DNA of 64,000 bases from Phycisphaerales bacterium (GTDB lineage Bacteria > Planctomycetota > Phycisphaerae > Phycisphaerales > UBA1924), in assembly GCA_029260375.1 (NCBI GenBank), contig JAJDDI010000068.1:62001-126000 (forward strand). The letters are read 5' to 3'. Shown one piece after another: positions 8,357 through 17,388 of the stretch (the first letter of the stretch is position 1; each line of letters begins with the position of its first letter). Made by a program: the position numbers and the translations under genes. The notes beneath the pieces were generated by a model. It did no database searches. It was not told where the DNA came from and saw only the letters and a program-made list of their open reading frames with translations.

Positions 8357-9164
8357 CGGCGTCTCCTTCATCGTTCATCTCGACCACGAAACGGAAACCC
8401 ACCCAGCCGCAGTCGGCCAGCCACCACCGGCTCTTGGGGATCTGCGGGTCGCTCGTGTTCCAGCTCGAGTGCTGGTGCTGGCCTGACCGGGGCGTGCAGC
8501 CCTCGCCCGCGTCGCGGAACGAGCCGCCCAGCGCCAGCGGTTTGCCCGCGTCGGTCATGACCCACTCGGCGGCGTTGCCCAGCGTGTCGTGGAGCCCGAA
8601 CGCGTTCGCCGACTTCCGCCCGGCGGGCTGTGTCGTGTCGTCGGTGTTCTCGTTGAACCAGGCGATCTCGCCCAGCTCGGGATGGTTGGAGATTGGGTCG
8701 GCGCCGGCCTCGGCGAGGTATGACCACTCGGCGGCGGTTGGCAGGCGAGCCTCCAGGCCGGTCCGGGCCGAGAGCCAGACGCAGAACGCCTCGGCCGCTC
8801 GGCGGGTCATCCCGATCGCGGGGTAGCCCGCGTGCCCGTAGCCCCGGTCCGGTGGCACATAGGGCTTGCTCGGGCGGGAGACCGCGTCGAGCGCGCCCGC
8901 CTCCGCCTCATCGAGGGCGAAGACGAAGATGTCGTAGAGATCCCACGTCACCTCGGTGCTCAGCACCCAGAGCGGATCGATCTCCAGCGTCTGCTCGCCC
9001 TCCCCGACCGTTTCGCCCCCCGGGCAGGCGACGAGCTCGAGCTCGACGGTCGTCCCGGGCACGCGGACGATCATGGTCTCGGGCGGCGCGGGCGTGTCCT
9101 GCGCGGTCACGGTTACGGCTACCGTGAAGACCATGCAGCAGGCCAGGAGTCTCAAGCTCGTCAT
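8346..9164 (-). CDS. SUMF1/formylglycine-generating-enzyme-like secreted protein
   Basis: A 272-residue protein with a Sec signal peptide (SLRLLACCMVFTVAVTVTAQ) followed by a formylglycine-generating-enzyme-type domain: EVTWDLYDIFV, RLPTAAEWSYLAEAG, GLHDTLGNAAEWV, LGGSFRDAGEGC and a C-terminal VGFRFV. These are the classic SUMF1-fold landmarks. The paired active-site cysteines of true sulfatase-activating enzymes are not evident, so the domain more likely binds a ligand or serves a non-canonical oxidase role. It is the first gene of the sugar operon. The start at 9164 fits the signal peptide but makes its first codons overlap the start of the divergent apbE gene; an internal ATG at 9134 would remove the overlap but shorten the signal peptide. 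Confidence 0.82.
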   Translation of the reverse strand: MTSLRLLACCMVFTVAVTVTAQDTPAPPETMIVRVPGTTVELELVACPGGETVGEGEQTLEIDPLWVLSTEVTWDLYDIFVFALDEAEAGALDAVSRPSKPYVPPDRGYGHAGYPAIGMTRRAAEAFCVWLSARTGLEARLPTAAEWSYLAEAGADPISNHPELGEIAWFNENTDDTTQPAGRKSANAFGLHDTLGNAAEWVMTDAGKPLALGGSFRDAGEGCTPRSGQHQHSSWNTSDPQIPKSRWWLADCGWVGFRFVVEMNDEGDADDD

Positions 9165-10140
9165 GGTTGCCCTGATCCTCTGTATCTGTGGGTGCGCCTC
9201 GAATCCGGCGAGCCACGCCCAGCAGGCCGAGGCTACCGCCTTTCGGTTCGAGTTCGCAAGGGTGGTCATGGGGAGCCGGGCAAGAATCGTCCTGTACGCG
9301 CCGAGTGAGGGCGATGCGGTCGAGGCGGCGCGTCAGGCGTTTGACGAGATGGACCGGCTGAACCTCGTGCTCAGCGACTACACGGACACGAGCGAGGCCA
9401 TGAGGCTCTGCGCCGCGCCGATCGGCGTGCCCCACCCGGTCAGCCCGGATCTGCTCGACGTCCTCCTCAAGTCAGCCCGCGTGTTTGAGGCATCGGACGG
9501 CGCCTTCGACCCGTCGCTCGGCGAACTCACCAGACTCTGGCGATCCTCCTTCAGGTCGGGGCGCCTGCCGGATCCAGACCAACTCGCGGACGCGACCGCT
9601 CGATCGGGTCTGCGTCTGGTGCGGATCGACGAGGCGCGATCGACGATCGAGTTGCTCGCCCCGGGTGTCCGCTTCGACTTCGGGGCCATCGGCAAAGGAT
9701 ACGCGGCGGACCGGGCGTTGCGGGTCCTTGCTCGGCGCGGACTGCCTCATGCCATGGTCGATCTCGGCGGCGATATAGCGCTGGGCGAGGCGCCTCCTGG
9801 CGAGAGCGGTTGGCGAGTCGAGGCGACCGATGACCGGGGCGAGGCGCGGGAGCTCCTGCTGGCGAATCTTGGAGTGGCGACATCGGGGGATACGTACCGC
9901 TCAGTCACGATCGACGGGGTCCGCTACTCGCATATCCTCGACCCACGGACCGGCCTGGGGTTGCGGTCCTCGCTCGCGGTGACGGTGATCGCGGACGAGG
10001 CGTGGCTCGCCGATGCGATTGCCTGCGCCGCAAGTGTGCTCGGCCCCAAGCGAGTGCAGCCGCTGCTTCAACGCTGGTCGGCGACGCGGATTCTCTGGAT
10101 TCCCAGCCAAAACGGTTCGGCAGAGGACGACGAGTCGTGA
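9133..10140 (+). CDS. apbE: FAD:protein FMN transferase (ApbE family lipoprotein)
   Basis: A 335-residue ApbE-type flavinyltransferase that attaches FMN to Thr/Ser of target proteins, usually in the periplasm. Visible landmarks are GSRARIVLYA near the start of the domain, the flavin-binding stretch DFGAIGKGYAADRAL, MVDLGGDIA, a threonine-serine region ATSGDTYRS and HILDPRTG. The N-terminus (RSLKLVMVALILCICGC) is a lipoprotein-like signal with Cys21. The ATG at 9133 is chosen because it supplies the positive n-region; 9163 is an alternative. The first 32 bases overlap the start of the divergent SUMF1-like gene. No obvious flavinylated partner with an FMN-binding motif lies in the window. Confidence 0.9.
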   Translation: MQQARSLKLVMVALILCICGCASNPASHAQQAEATAFRFEFARVVMGSRARIVLYAPSEGDAVEAARQAFDEMDRLNLVLSDYTDTSEAMRLCAAPIGVPHPVSPDLLDVLLKSARVFEASDGAFDPSLGELTRLWRSSFRSGRLPDPDQLADATARSGLRLVRIDEARSTIELLAPGVRFDFGAIGKGYAADRALRVLARRGLPHAMVDLGGDIALGEAPPGESGWRVEATDDRGEARELLLANLGVATSGDTYRSVTIDGVRYSHILDPRTGLGLRSSLAVTVIADEAWLADAIACAASVLGPKRVQPLLQRWSATRILWIPSQNGSAEDDES

Positions 10141-10214
10141 GGCGCCTGGCGCGTCTGCTCGATGATCAAACGCTCGGCGCCTACCGGAAATCTCGCCTCG
10201 GGCAGGCCCGCGTC

Positions 10215-10679
10215 TTAGTCTGATCGCCGATTGAGCATGAACTCAGCCACACGCGGAGCATTGGCTCGGAAGTTCGCCCGGTTGGCCCCATCGCTGCTTC
10301 CCCAGATCCCCTTGGGATCTCCCTCTGGCGGGCTGGGGGTCGCGTCCCACCACGCCTGGAGTTGCTCGTCGCTCCACGGCACGGCCAGCCCGTTCGAGCC
10401 AACCACGACCCTCCCCGTGTTGCCCATCTTGACCGGGCGTCCGACGCGGATCACCGGGCAGTCGAACGCGGTTCGATTCGCGTTCCACCAGGAGGACGAG
10501 CGTCGCGGGAATCCCGCCATGTCACGGTCGGCGCCCTGACCCCAGGAGTCCCAGATCATAACCCACGAGAGGCTGGGCTCGGACGACGGGCGGTGAATTC
10601 CGGTCTCTTTGATCGGAACCGGGCCATCATTCAACTCTGTATCCGGATGATACTCCGAGACCCCCGAGAGGGGACACAC
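10215..10679 (-). CDS. Hypothetical protein, possibly the 3' part of a decayed gene
   Basis: A 154-residue open frame starting at GTG (10679), without a signal peptide or recognisable domain. The C-terminal two thirds (SWVMIWDSWGQG, PVKMGNTGRVVVGSNG, WSDEQLQAWWDATPSPP, ANAPRVAEFML) have the codon and composition style of real coding sequence. It begins 10 bases after the stop of the frameshifted frame at 10689-10960, so the two may be pieces of one inactivated gene. I see no similarity that I can name. Confidence 0.45.
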   Translation of the reverse strand: MCPLSGVSEYHPDTELNDGPVPIKETGIHRPSSEPSLSWVMIWDSWGQGADRDMAGFPRRSSSWWNANRTAFDCPVIRVGRPVKMGNTGRVVVGSNGLAVPWSDEQLQAWWDATPSPPEGDPKGIWGSSDGANRANFRANAPRVAEFMLNRRSD

Positions 10680-10688
10680 CCCGAGCGG

Positions 10689-10960
10689 TTACTCGTCGTC
10701 GCCGCGAGGCCCGATGATCCATCGTTCGGCGTCCTCGCCGTTGCGAACCACGAGAGAGGCCTCGCTCTCGAAGCTGCGGAAGAGGTGAAGGTTGCCGCAC
10801 CGGGCTCTCGATCCAGCGAGACTCGCCGGTCTCGATCTGGGAAATGAATGCGCGCTGTTCGATCGCGTGCCAACCAACCGTCAGGTGAGAATCGATCCAC
10901 TTTCCCCAGGCGGGCGCGTCGAATGAGACCCGGATCGACGGGCCATGAGGGAAACAGGAC
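10689..10960 (-). pseudogene. Frameshifted hypothetical gene fragment
   Basis: Two reading frames join into one convincing protein stretch if a single-base indel near 10800 is assumed: the upstream frame gives KWIDSHLTVGWHAIEQRAF and ETGESRWIESPVR, and the other frame continues with GNLHLFRSFESEASLVV, then ERWIIGPRGDDE and a stop. No start codon with a ribosome-binding site is seen upstream. The best explanation is an inactivated gene or a sequencing error in an intact one. The family is not recognised. Confidence 0.5.
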
Positions 10961-11040
10961 TTTATCGGTGTCCGGTTGCTGGGGCGCGAACGCGAGCAGG
11001 CCTGATCGAGAACGGCCAGACCCGGGCAGGGTTCAAGACA

Positions 11041-11380
11041 ACATCTCCGCGATCGACACCTCACGAGGGCTTGAGGCGTTGCTGAGCCTGTGGCGGGCTC
11101 TCAACGAGGCGATCGACGACGCGGATATCGCGGGCGCGTTGGTATCCACGGTTCAGGAGGCCACGGAGTGCCAACGCGTGGTCGTGTCGCGTCCGGTCTC
11201 CATTGACGAGTTTGAACTGCTCGCGTCAAGCGCGGCTCGCCGGACGCAGGAGTTCATCTCGCCTGAGCCGGAGCCTCGATCGGCACCGTGAACTACGTTA
11301 TCCGGTCGAATCCGGGGCGGGTGGTCGCCGGCGATCTGTTCGACATCTTTCAGCTGGGTGAGACCTGGCCGACGATCTGA
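11041..11380 (+). pseudogene. Remnant of a GAF / SpoIIE-type (PP2C) phosphatase gene
   Basis: Frame 1 gives LEALLSLWRALNEAIDDADI and then ECQRVVVSRPVSIDEFELLA, which reads like the start of a GAF sensor domain. It stops at 11291. A second frame starting around 11279 gives NYVIRSNPGRVVAGDLFDIF followed by QLGE, which closely resembles the start of SpoIIE/PP2C phosphatase domains (consensus around P-x-R-x-V-x-G-D-x-x-D). It stops at 11380. Most of the GAF domain and nearly all of the phosphatase are missing, so this is a deleted and frameshifted remnant. No function is expected. Confidence 0.5.
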
Positions 11381-11488
11381 CAGTGGCGGCCGTCCACCTG
11401 TCGGAGGGCTGAGGCACGCTTATGCGAGAGGCTCAAGGGGGAGCGTACGATCGGACCGAGCGGGCGACGCCGCACCTAGCATAGTGTG

Positions 11489-14400
11489 ATGCCAACGAGA
11501 GCCTTCATCCCTCTGCTCCTGTGTCTCTGCCTGGCGGGAGTGCGCCCCGCGTATGCGCAGTTCGGGGCGCTAAGCGCCCAGGCGGCGCGCCAGCCCACTG
11601 TTGATTCTATAAATGCGCAGCTTGCCTCGCTCGAAGGACGAGAGGGACTCAGCGCGGACGAGATCGCTGCGGCGAAAGAATCGCTCCAGCGCGCGCTTGA
11701 GGAGTTGACCCGCGCGAGCAAGTCCGCCGAGCAGACCGCGAAGGATCGGGCGCTCGCGGCCCAGGCCCCGCAGCTGCTTCAGGCGATCCGTGACGAGCTG
11801 GCGCGTCCGCCTACGGTCCCCGTGATTCCACCGCCGGAAGAACGATCGCTGTCTCAGCTTGAGCAAGGGCTCTCTCAGGCGACGGCGGATCTTCAGAACG
11901 CCCGCCAGGCGGTGTCGGACCTGCAGGTGGAGGCGACGCGGCGCGACGAGCGACGCACCGCAATCCCGCAACAGATCGCGACGCTGCGCGAGCAGCTCTC
12001 CAAGGCGACAGATCTGGGCGGCGCCGAGGACGAGGCCGAGCCGATTCGAGAGGCTCGACGAACGCTCTTCGCGGCCCGCCAGATCGCTCGAGCGCGTGAG
12101 ATCGAGGCCCTGGAAGCGGAGTTTGCCAGCTATGACGCCCGGCGCGACCTGCTCCCCGCGCGTCGCGACCAGGCCCAGCGCCGGGTCTCGGACGCGGAAC
12201 GCCTTGTGCAGGCTCTCCAGGGCGCGGTGAGCCGCCAGCGTCAGGCGGACGCTGAGCAGGCCGCGCGAGAGGCGCAACGCCAGCGTCGGGACGCGGCCGC
12301 CCAACACCCCGCGCTCAGGAAGTTCGCCCAGGAGACGGCTGATCGGGCCGCCACACGGGTGGCCTCGGGAGGAACGCCCGAGCTGATCGATACGGTGTCG
12401 CGCCGCGCGACCGATCTCCGAGCGCTGGCGGCGGACCTCCGGACCCGCTACGACTCGATCCGCCAGCGCGTCGATGCGTCGGGCTTGAGCAGAGCGACCG
12501 GCCTGCAACTGCGGCGCCTGTACGAGGGGCTTCCGGATGAGCTGGAACTGAGCCGGAGCGTTCGCACCCATAGCCGGGCGCTCGATAACGCGGAGTACGA
12601 CCTGATCGAGCTGCAGGACGAGCGTCTGGCCGCGGGGGATATCGATCGCGCCGCGCAGCAGCTCGTGTCACTCGTCTCCTCGAGCCCGGACGCCCCGCCT
12701 CGGGAGGAGGTCGAGCCGAGCGCACGGGAGCTTGCGTCGGCCAGGCGCGACCTGCTGGACGTGCTCATTGCAGACCAGCTCCGCTACCGGGATCAGCTCG
12801 CGGCGCTGCTCAAGGCGGAAGAGGAACTCCTCGAGGCCACGCGGACACAGCGGGTCTACATCGAAGAAAACATCCTCTGGGTCCGGAGCATTGATCGCGA
12901 GCAACGCCCAAGCGTCGGGGACCTGCGCATCGCGGTCGAATGGCTGTTCAGCCCCGCCCGGTGGAGCCAGGTGCTGTCGAACACCGTGCCGTACGTGTCC
13001 GAGCACCGGGTTCGTGTCAGTTTCTTTGCGGCGTTGCTCTTGGCGCTGTGGGCGCTCGGGTTCCGGATGCGTGTGGTCATCCGTCGGATCGCGGCCCGGG
13101 TTTCCAGGTACAGCACGGATCGGTTCGCGTACACCGTTGTGGTCGTAGCGCTGACGCTTCTGCTCGCCGCGCCGATTCCTCTGGCTTTCTACGCGGCGGG
13201 ATGGCTCCTGGAGCGGGGGCAGGACCAGGTCCCGCTCGGGCTGGCCTACGGCTACGCCTTCCGCACGGTTGGCGTGACGCTGTACCCGCTGCTCGTGCTG
13301 CGTCACTCGCTGCGATCGCAGGGTCTGGCTGAGGCGCACTTCCGCTGGGCGCCCGCGAGCTTCCGGTCGATTCGGCGCCAGCTGCGGTGGTTCCTTCCCG
13401 TCGTGGTTCCCGTCGCGGTTCTCGTGCTGGCGCTCGACCGGGAGGCCCCCGAAAATGCCAACGCGACGCTCGGGCGGATCCTGTTCAGCGTGGGTCTGGT
13501 CGCGCTGGCGATCTTCCTGCACCGGATCTTGCGTCCGACCGGACCGGTGCTCGGTCGCTTCCTTGAGAACAACATGTCGGGCGCGTTCTACAAGCTGCGG
13601 CGCGTGTGGCATCCGCTGATCGTGCTGACGCCCTTGCTCTTTGCCGCCCTGAGCTGGTTCGGCTATTACTACACCGCGATGCGGCTTGAGGCGAGGTTCG
13701 AGGAGTCGCTCACGCTCGTGTTCGCGCTGGTGTTCGCCGATGCGGTGCTGTTCCGCTGGTTGTTCATCGCCAGGCGTCGCGTGGCCGTCGAGGACGCGCG
13801 CCGGCGTCGAGAGCAGGCCGCGGCTGAGCGAGGGGCGAGTGATACCTCCCAGGCGCTGCCGGCGGCGATGGTCGATGACGAAAAAGTTAATCTGCCGGCA
13901 CTGAGCGGGCAGACCCGTCAGCTGTTCCGGGCAGCGATCACGGTCGCCGTCGTCATCGGGTTCTACGTCATCTGGGCGGAGGCGCTGCCCGCGCTTCGGA
14001 TGCTAGATCGCGTCCAGCTCTGGCCGTCGGTGGAGGTCATCGATGGACCGCCGCCACCGACTGCGTCGAACCCCACGGCGGACGGCGCCGTGCATGCGGG
14101 CTCCGGCACGCAGAACGGCGCGCCGGTGGCGACGACAGGGGCGCCGGGCCTCCCGGGCCCGTCTTCTAATTCAGATACTTCAGGCGCGCCGCAAGACGCC
14201 GAAGAACCCGCTTCGGTCGTCACGCTCGCCGACGCGGGGTTTGCCATCGTGATCCTCGGCGCCACGTGGCTTGCCTTCCGAAACATCCCGGGGTTGATCG
14301 AGATCATTCTCCTTCAACGCCTGCCGCTGGACGCGGGGGCGAGGTATGCGCTGGGCACGGTCCTGCGTTACCTGATCGTGATTGTCGGGATTGTGGTGGC

Positions 14401-15049
14401 GCTCAACAGCGTGAGCATCACGTGGGGCAAGGTCCAGTGGCTCGCGGCCGCGCTGACGTTCGGTCTCGCGTTCGGTCTGCAGGAAGTGTTCGCGAACTTC
14501 GTCTCGGGCCTCATCATCCTTGCGGAGCGGCCGATCCGGATCGGCGACACCGTGACCGTTGGCGGCGTGAGCGGCACCGTCACCAGGATCCGCATGCGGG
14601 CGACAACGATCGCGGACTGGGATCGGAAAGAACTCATCATCCCCAACAAGACGTTCATCACGTCTGATGTGATCAACTGGACCCTCTCGGATTCGGTCCT
14701 GCGGGTGACTCTCCCGGTCGGTGTCAGCTACGGGTCTGACGTCACGCTCGTTGAGCGGACGCTCTTGCGGTTGGCGGACGAGTCGGAGATGGTTCTGGAC
14801 GATCCGCGACCGGTCGTGCTGTTTAAGACGTTCGGTGACAGCACGCTGGACTTCGAGTTGCGTGTGTTTATCGCGAGTATTGAGTCATTTGTCCCCATCC
14901 GGCACGAGCTCAACAACGCGATCATCCGGGAGTTCAGGGCCGCGAAGATCGAGATCGCGTTCCCGCAGCGAGACCTGCATCTTCGCTCGGTCGAGAACAT
15001 CGAGCAGATCCTGTCCAAGGGCGCCCCGCCCCCCGCCAGCGCGACTTGA
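11489..15049 (+). CDS. Large MscS/MscK-type mechanosensitive channel
   Basis: A 1186-residue membrane protein. It opens with a signal peptide (FIPLLLCLCLAGVRPAYAQ), then about 450 residues of Ala/Arg/Glu/Gln-rich coiled coil in the periplasm (for example LEALEAEFASYDARRDLLPA-like helices). From about residue 510 come multiple transmembrane segments, and the C-terminal third is an MscS core: a pore-lining helix ending in LAFGLQEVFANFVSGLIIL, the beta domain (ERPIRIGDTVTVGGVSGTV) and the cytoplasmic alpha/beta domain ending near residue 1175. The plan matches the MscK/YjeP class, in which the pore opens under membrane tension in osmotic downshock. A Pro/Gly/Thr/Asn-rich linker sits before the last helices. 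The ATG at 11489 is used. It is monocistronic and ends before a strong hairpin. Confidence 0.9.
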   Translation: MPTRAFIPLLLCLCLAGVRPAYAQFGALSAQAARQPTVDSINAQLASLEGREGLSADEIAAAKESLQRALEELTRASKSAEQTAKDRALAAQAPQLLQAIRDELARPPTVPVIPPPEERSLSQLEQGLSQATADLQNARQAVSDLQVEATRRDERRTAIPQQIATLREQLSKATDLGGAEDEAEPIREARRTLFAARQIARAREIEALEAEFASYDARRDLLPARRDQAQRRVSDAERLVQALQGAVSRQRQADAEQAAREAQRQRRDAAAQHPALRKFAQETADRAATRVASGGTPELIDTVSRRATDLRALAADLRTRYDSIRQRVDASGLSRATGLQLRRLYEGLPDELELSRSVRTHSRALDNAEYDLIELQDERLAAGDIDRAAQQLVSLVSSSPDAPPREEVEPSARELASARRDLLDVLIADQLRYRDQLAALLKAEEELLEATRTQRVYIEENILWVRSIDREQRPSVGDLRIAVEWLFSPARWSQVLSNTVPYVSEHRVRVSFFAALLLALWALGFRMRVVIRRIAARVSRYSTDRFAYTVVVVALTLLLAAPIPLAFYAAGWLLERGQDQVPLGLAYGYAFRTVGVTLYPLLVLRHSLRSQGLAEAHFRWAPASFRSIRRQLRWFLPVVVPVAVLVLALDREAPENANATLGRILFSVGLVALAIFLHRILRPTGPVLGRFLENNMSGAFYKLRRVWHPLIVLTPLLFAALSWFGYYYTAMRLEARFEESLTLVFALVFADAVLFRWLFIARRRVAVEDARRRREQAAAERGASDTSQALPAAMVDDEKVNLPALSGQTRQLFRAAITVAVVIGFYVIWAEALPALRMLDRVQLWPSVEVIDGPPPPTASNPTADGAVHAGSGTQNGAPVATTGAPGLPGPSSNSDTSGAPQDAEEPASVVTLADAGFAIVILGATWLAFRNIPGLIEIILLQRLPLDAGARYALGTVLRYLIVIVGIVVALNSVSITWGKVQWLAAALTFGLAFGLQEVFANFVSGLIILAERPIRIGDTVTVGGVSGTVTRIRMRATTIADWDRKELIIPNKTFITSDVINWTLSDSVLRVTLPVGVSYGSDVTLVERTLLRLADESEMVLDDPRPVVLFKTFGDSTLDFELRVFIASIESFVPIRHELNNAIIREFRAAKIEIAFPQRDLHLRSVENIEQILSKGAPPPASAT

Positions 15050-15175
15050 ACGCCTGCCCGGGTCCGGTTCGCACCGGGGGGTTTTGATCGTCCGCCTGGA
15101 TGCGTACACGCTCACGGGATCCCGAGCGGGTCAGCGCCCAGCGAGATGGCGGAGCAGCGTGATCTAGAGTCGAAA

Positions 15176-15207
15176 GCGGCGGACGCTCGGTTGAGCGCGT
15201 CCGCCGC
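15176..15207. terminator. Strong hairpin after the MscS-type gene
   Basis: An 11-bp perfect inverted repeat (GCGGCGGACGC / GCGTCCGCCGC) with a 10-base loop lies between the channel gene and the broken dockerin-type gene. There is no clear T-run on either side. It is placed to end transcripts from both directions. Confidence 0.55.
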
Positions 15208-15231
15208 ATGGATGGGAGCCAGTGGTTCGGG

Positions 15232-15656
15232 CTACGGGCAACCGCCCCCGAACGCGCCGAGGAAGGCGACCACATCGGTGAAGTCCAGCGTTCCGCAAGG
15301 AGAGGGCAGATGGGCGACGTTGCACGCGAGCACGCGGTTGGGCATGTACAGGCTCTCGGCGGTCGCGCCGGTGATGTTCACCCTGACGAGCGCCCCACGC
15401 TGCCGCTGTCGGTGGTCAGGACGGTGTACATCGTCCCCGGTGTGGGCGTGAAGAGCCCGAGTTCCACGTTGAGCGTGCCGATGAGCACCACATTGGCAGT
15501 GCACGAGCCGCGGGACATGATGTGCTCGCAGTCGTCTGTGCTATCCCTGATAATGAAGACGCCGAAACTCCTCGGGGCCGAGCCGCGCAGGAGCGGGGTC
15601 ACGCCCGAACCCGCGCCGGCGAGGGCGACCTGCCCGAAGTTCGGCTTGATTGCGGG
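15232..15656 (-). pseudogene. Broken secreted protein with a C-terminal GC-type dockerin motif
   Basis: Immediately after the stop of the lipoprotein gene a leftward frame without a start codon reads IKPNFGQVALAGAGSGV, then SFGVFIIRDSTDD and LNVELGLFTPTPGTMYTVL. It runs out of frame near 15395. Another frame then continues ALVRVNITGATAESLYMPN and ends with the sorting-type tail TLDFTDVVAFLGAFGGGCP. The fused reading looks like the last 130 to 140 residues of a planctomycetal secreted beta-rich protein. The 5' part is gone and at least one frameshift is present, so the gene is dead. Its tail is the same type as those at 32736, 44049 and 52335. Confidence 0.65.
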
Positions 15657-16172
15657 CTAATCTCGGTACACACCCGAAGCCTTGATCGTCAGCACGTCGT
15701 CGCTGGGACGAGGCCCGACCGTGCCGACGATGACGACCTCGTCCAGCGGCTTGAGCCCGCTGGCGACCGGGTCGACCGCCAGCGCCGCGCCGCTGGCGTC
15801 CACGACCTGGACCGTCGCCGCGTTCGTGCGCAGATCCTCGGGCGTCTCGCAGCAGTAGTCCCAGGGTGTGGCGCACCCGTCGATCTCCACCTCTCCGCAG
15901 TAGGGCATGCCCAGGTCCACGATCGTGAACACGGGGCTTTCGGGCGAGAGCGGCGTCTTCCGACCGCCGATGCGCCCCCGGACCACGATCGCGTCGCCTT
16001 CCGCGGTGTCGGCCTTGGCCTCGGTCACCGAGACCGCGCCCGCTGGTTCGCTCTTGAGCAGCCAGGTCGAGGTCGGTGATGCGGACGCCGCCTCGGACGC
16101 GGAATCGTCCCCGCAGCCCGTCAGAACGAGAAGGGCGAGGGGGACCGCGAACAGTGATGAATGGTATCGCAC
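15657..16172 (-). CDS. Lipoprotein with a cysteine cluster, last gene of the exporter operon
   Basis: A 171-residue lipoprotein starting at GTG (16172), which has GGAGAG 5-6 bases upstream. The signal (SLFAVPLALLVLTGC) ends at lipobox Cys20. The mature domain contains VVRGRIGGRKTPL, a short cysteine cluster (PYCGEVEIDGCATPWDYCCE) and ends in strands such as LDEVVIVGTVG, suggestive of an OB-like beta barrel. The four cysteines suggest metal binding or disulfides; this is inference. It lies 32 bases downstream of the second permease gene and probably works with the exporter. I do not recognise a named family. Confidence 0.75.
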   Translation of the reverse strand: MRYHSSLFAVPLALLVLTGCGDDSASEAASASPTSTWLLKSEPAGAVSVTEAKADTAEGDAIVVRGRIGGRKTPLSPESPVFTIVDLGMPYCGEVEIDGCATPWDYCCETPEDLRTNAATVQVVDASGAALAVDPVASGLKPLDEVVIVGTVGPRPSDDVLTIKASGVYRD

Positions 16173-16204
16173 TGGAACTCTCCGTTGGGTGTGGAACTCG
16201 GGAA

Positions 16205-17380
16205 TCAGAAGGACTTGAGCGCCTCGGTGATCGGCAGACGCAGACAACGAGCGGCGGGAGGAATCGCGCCAACGAGGCCCACGACAAGCCCGCTCAGCAC
16301 GCCGATGAGGACCACGGGCGCATCGAGCGTGATGGCGAAGGCTCCCATCGAGAAGCGGACGGCCAGACCGTCGAGCAGGAGCAGGCCGACGCCAACCCCG
16401 ACGAGCGCCCCGCACGCGGACGCGAACACGGACTCCTCGGACAGGTTGATGACGATGGCCAGCCGCGTGAACCCCAGCGCCTGTAGCATGCCGATCTCCC
16501 GCACACGCGCGGCGAATGCGGCGTACATCGTGTTGAGCCCGCCCAGCAGCCCGCCGGACGCGATGAGGCCCGCGGTCACGAGGATCATCACGCGGATCGG
16601 GGCGTAGAACGCCGCGATCGAGGCGTAGTAGTCGCTCTCCCGGATGGCGGCGATCTCCAGGTCCAGCCGGCTCTTGGCGAACAGGTCCACACCGCCGAAC
16701 GTGCCTGCTTCCAGTGTCACAACGACACAGGAGAGCGAACTCTCGCGGTTGGTGGCGATCTGCAGGTCGGTCAGGGGCAGCCAGATCTCGGCGTTCATCA
16801 CGCTGTTGGGGGCCGCGAACCGACCGACGATGGTCCACGAGCGGTCGTCGAACCACAGTGTTCGCCCGACGTCCAGTCGGTCATCGGGCACGCCGAGTCT
16901 CGTCGCCGCGAGCGATCCGACCATCAGCTCGTCGTGCCCGTTGCGCGCCGGGCGCCCCTCGATGATCTCGACCTCCGGGTGCACAAGCAGAGCCACGGGG
17001 CGCACGCCGCGCATCACCGCGGGCAGTTCGTCCTCGCTCTGTGCGTCCGTCCGTACCGGGAGCGCGGCGTGGATCTCGGGCGACGCGTACATCACGCCAG
17101 CCCGCTCTTTGATTCCCGGGATGCTCGCCGCGGTGATGCCCTCGATCGACGCGTCGATCTGCGACCGCTCCACCCCTTCCTCGCTCCCGGCGCCGAGAAT
17201 CATCACGTTCTCGTGCAGCCCCGAGTGGCTCGCGAGCGTCAGCTGCATCCCGCGCACGAACCCGCCCGAGGCCAGCACGAGGAGCACGACGAGAGCAGAG
17301 CCCAGCAGGGACGCCACCAGACGCACGCGGCTTCGCCCGAAGTTCCGAAACGCGTAATAGAAGGGGAGCTGTCGCATCAT
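16205..17380 (-). CDS. FtsX/MacB-type ABC transporter permease (second)
   Basis: A 391-residue permease. The N-terminal region (FYYAFRNFGRSRVRLVASLL) leads into the first transmembrane helix. A periplasmic domain of about 210 residues follows, then three C-terminal transmembrane helices with the FtsX signature VREIGMLQALGFTRLAIVIN. The ATG at 17380 is preceded by GAGG and lies 8 bases after the stop of the first permease. Together with the ATPase and adaptor it would form a MacAB-like or lipoprotein-handling type exporter that drives substrate movement from the periplasmic side. Confidence 0.88.
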   Translation of the reverse strand: MMRQLPFYYAFRNFGRSRVRLVASLLGSALVVLLVLASGGFVRGMQLTLASHSGLHENVMILGAGSEEGVERSQIDASIEGITAASIPGIKERAGVMYASPEIHAALPVRTDAQSEDELPAVMRGVRPVALLVHPEVEIIEGRPARNGHDELMVGSLAATRLGVPDDRLDVGRTLWFDDRSWTIVGRFAAPNSVMNAEIWLPLTDLQIATNRESSLSCVVVTLEAGTFGGVDLFAKSRLDLEIAAIRESDYYASIAAFYAPIRVMILVTAGLIASGGLLGGLNTMYAAFAARVREIGMLQALGFTRLAIVINLSEESVFASACGALVGVGVGLLLLDGLAVRFSMGAFAITLDAPVVLIGVLSGLVVGLVGAIPPAARCLRLPITEALKSF

Positions 17381-17388
17381 GGAATACC

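Noticed and set aside
8346-9164. Sulfatase-activating formylglycine-generating enzyme
   Set aside because: The fold is right, but the paired active-site cysteines are not evident and no sulfatase gene is in the window.
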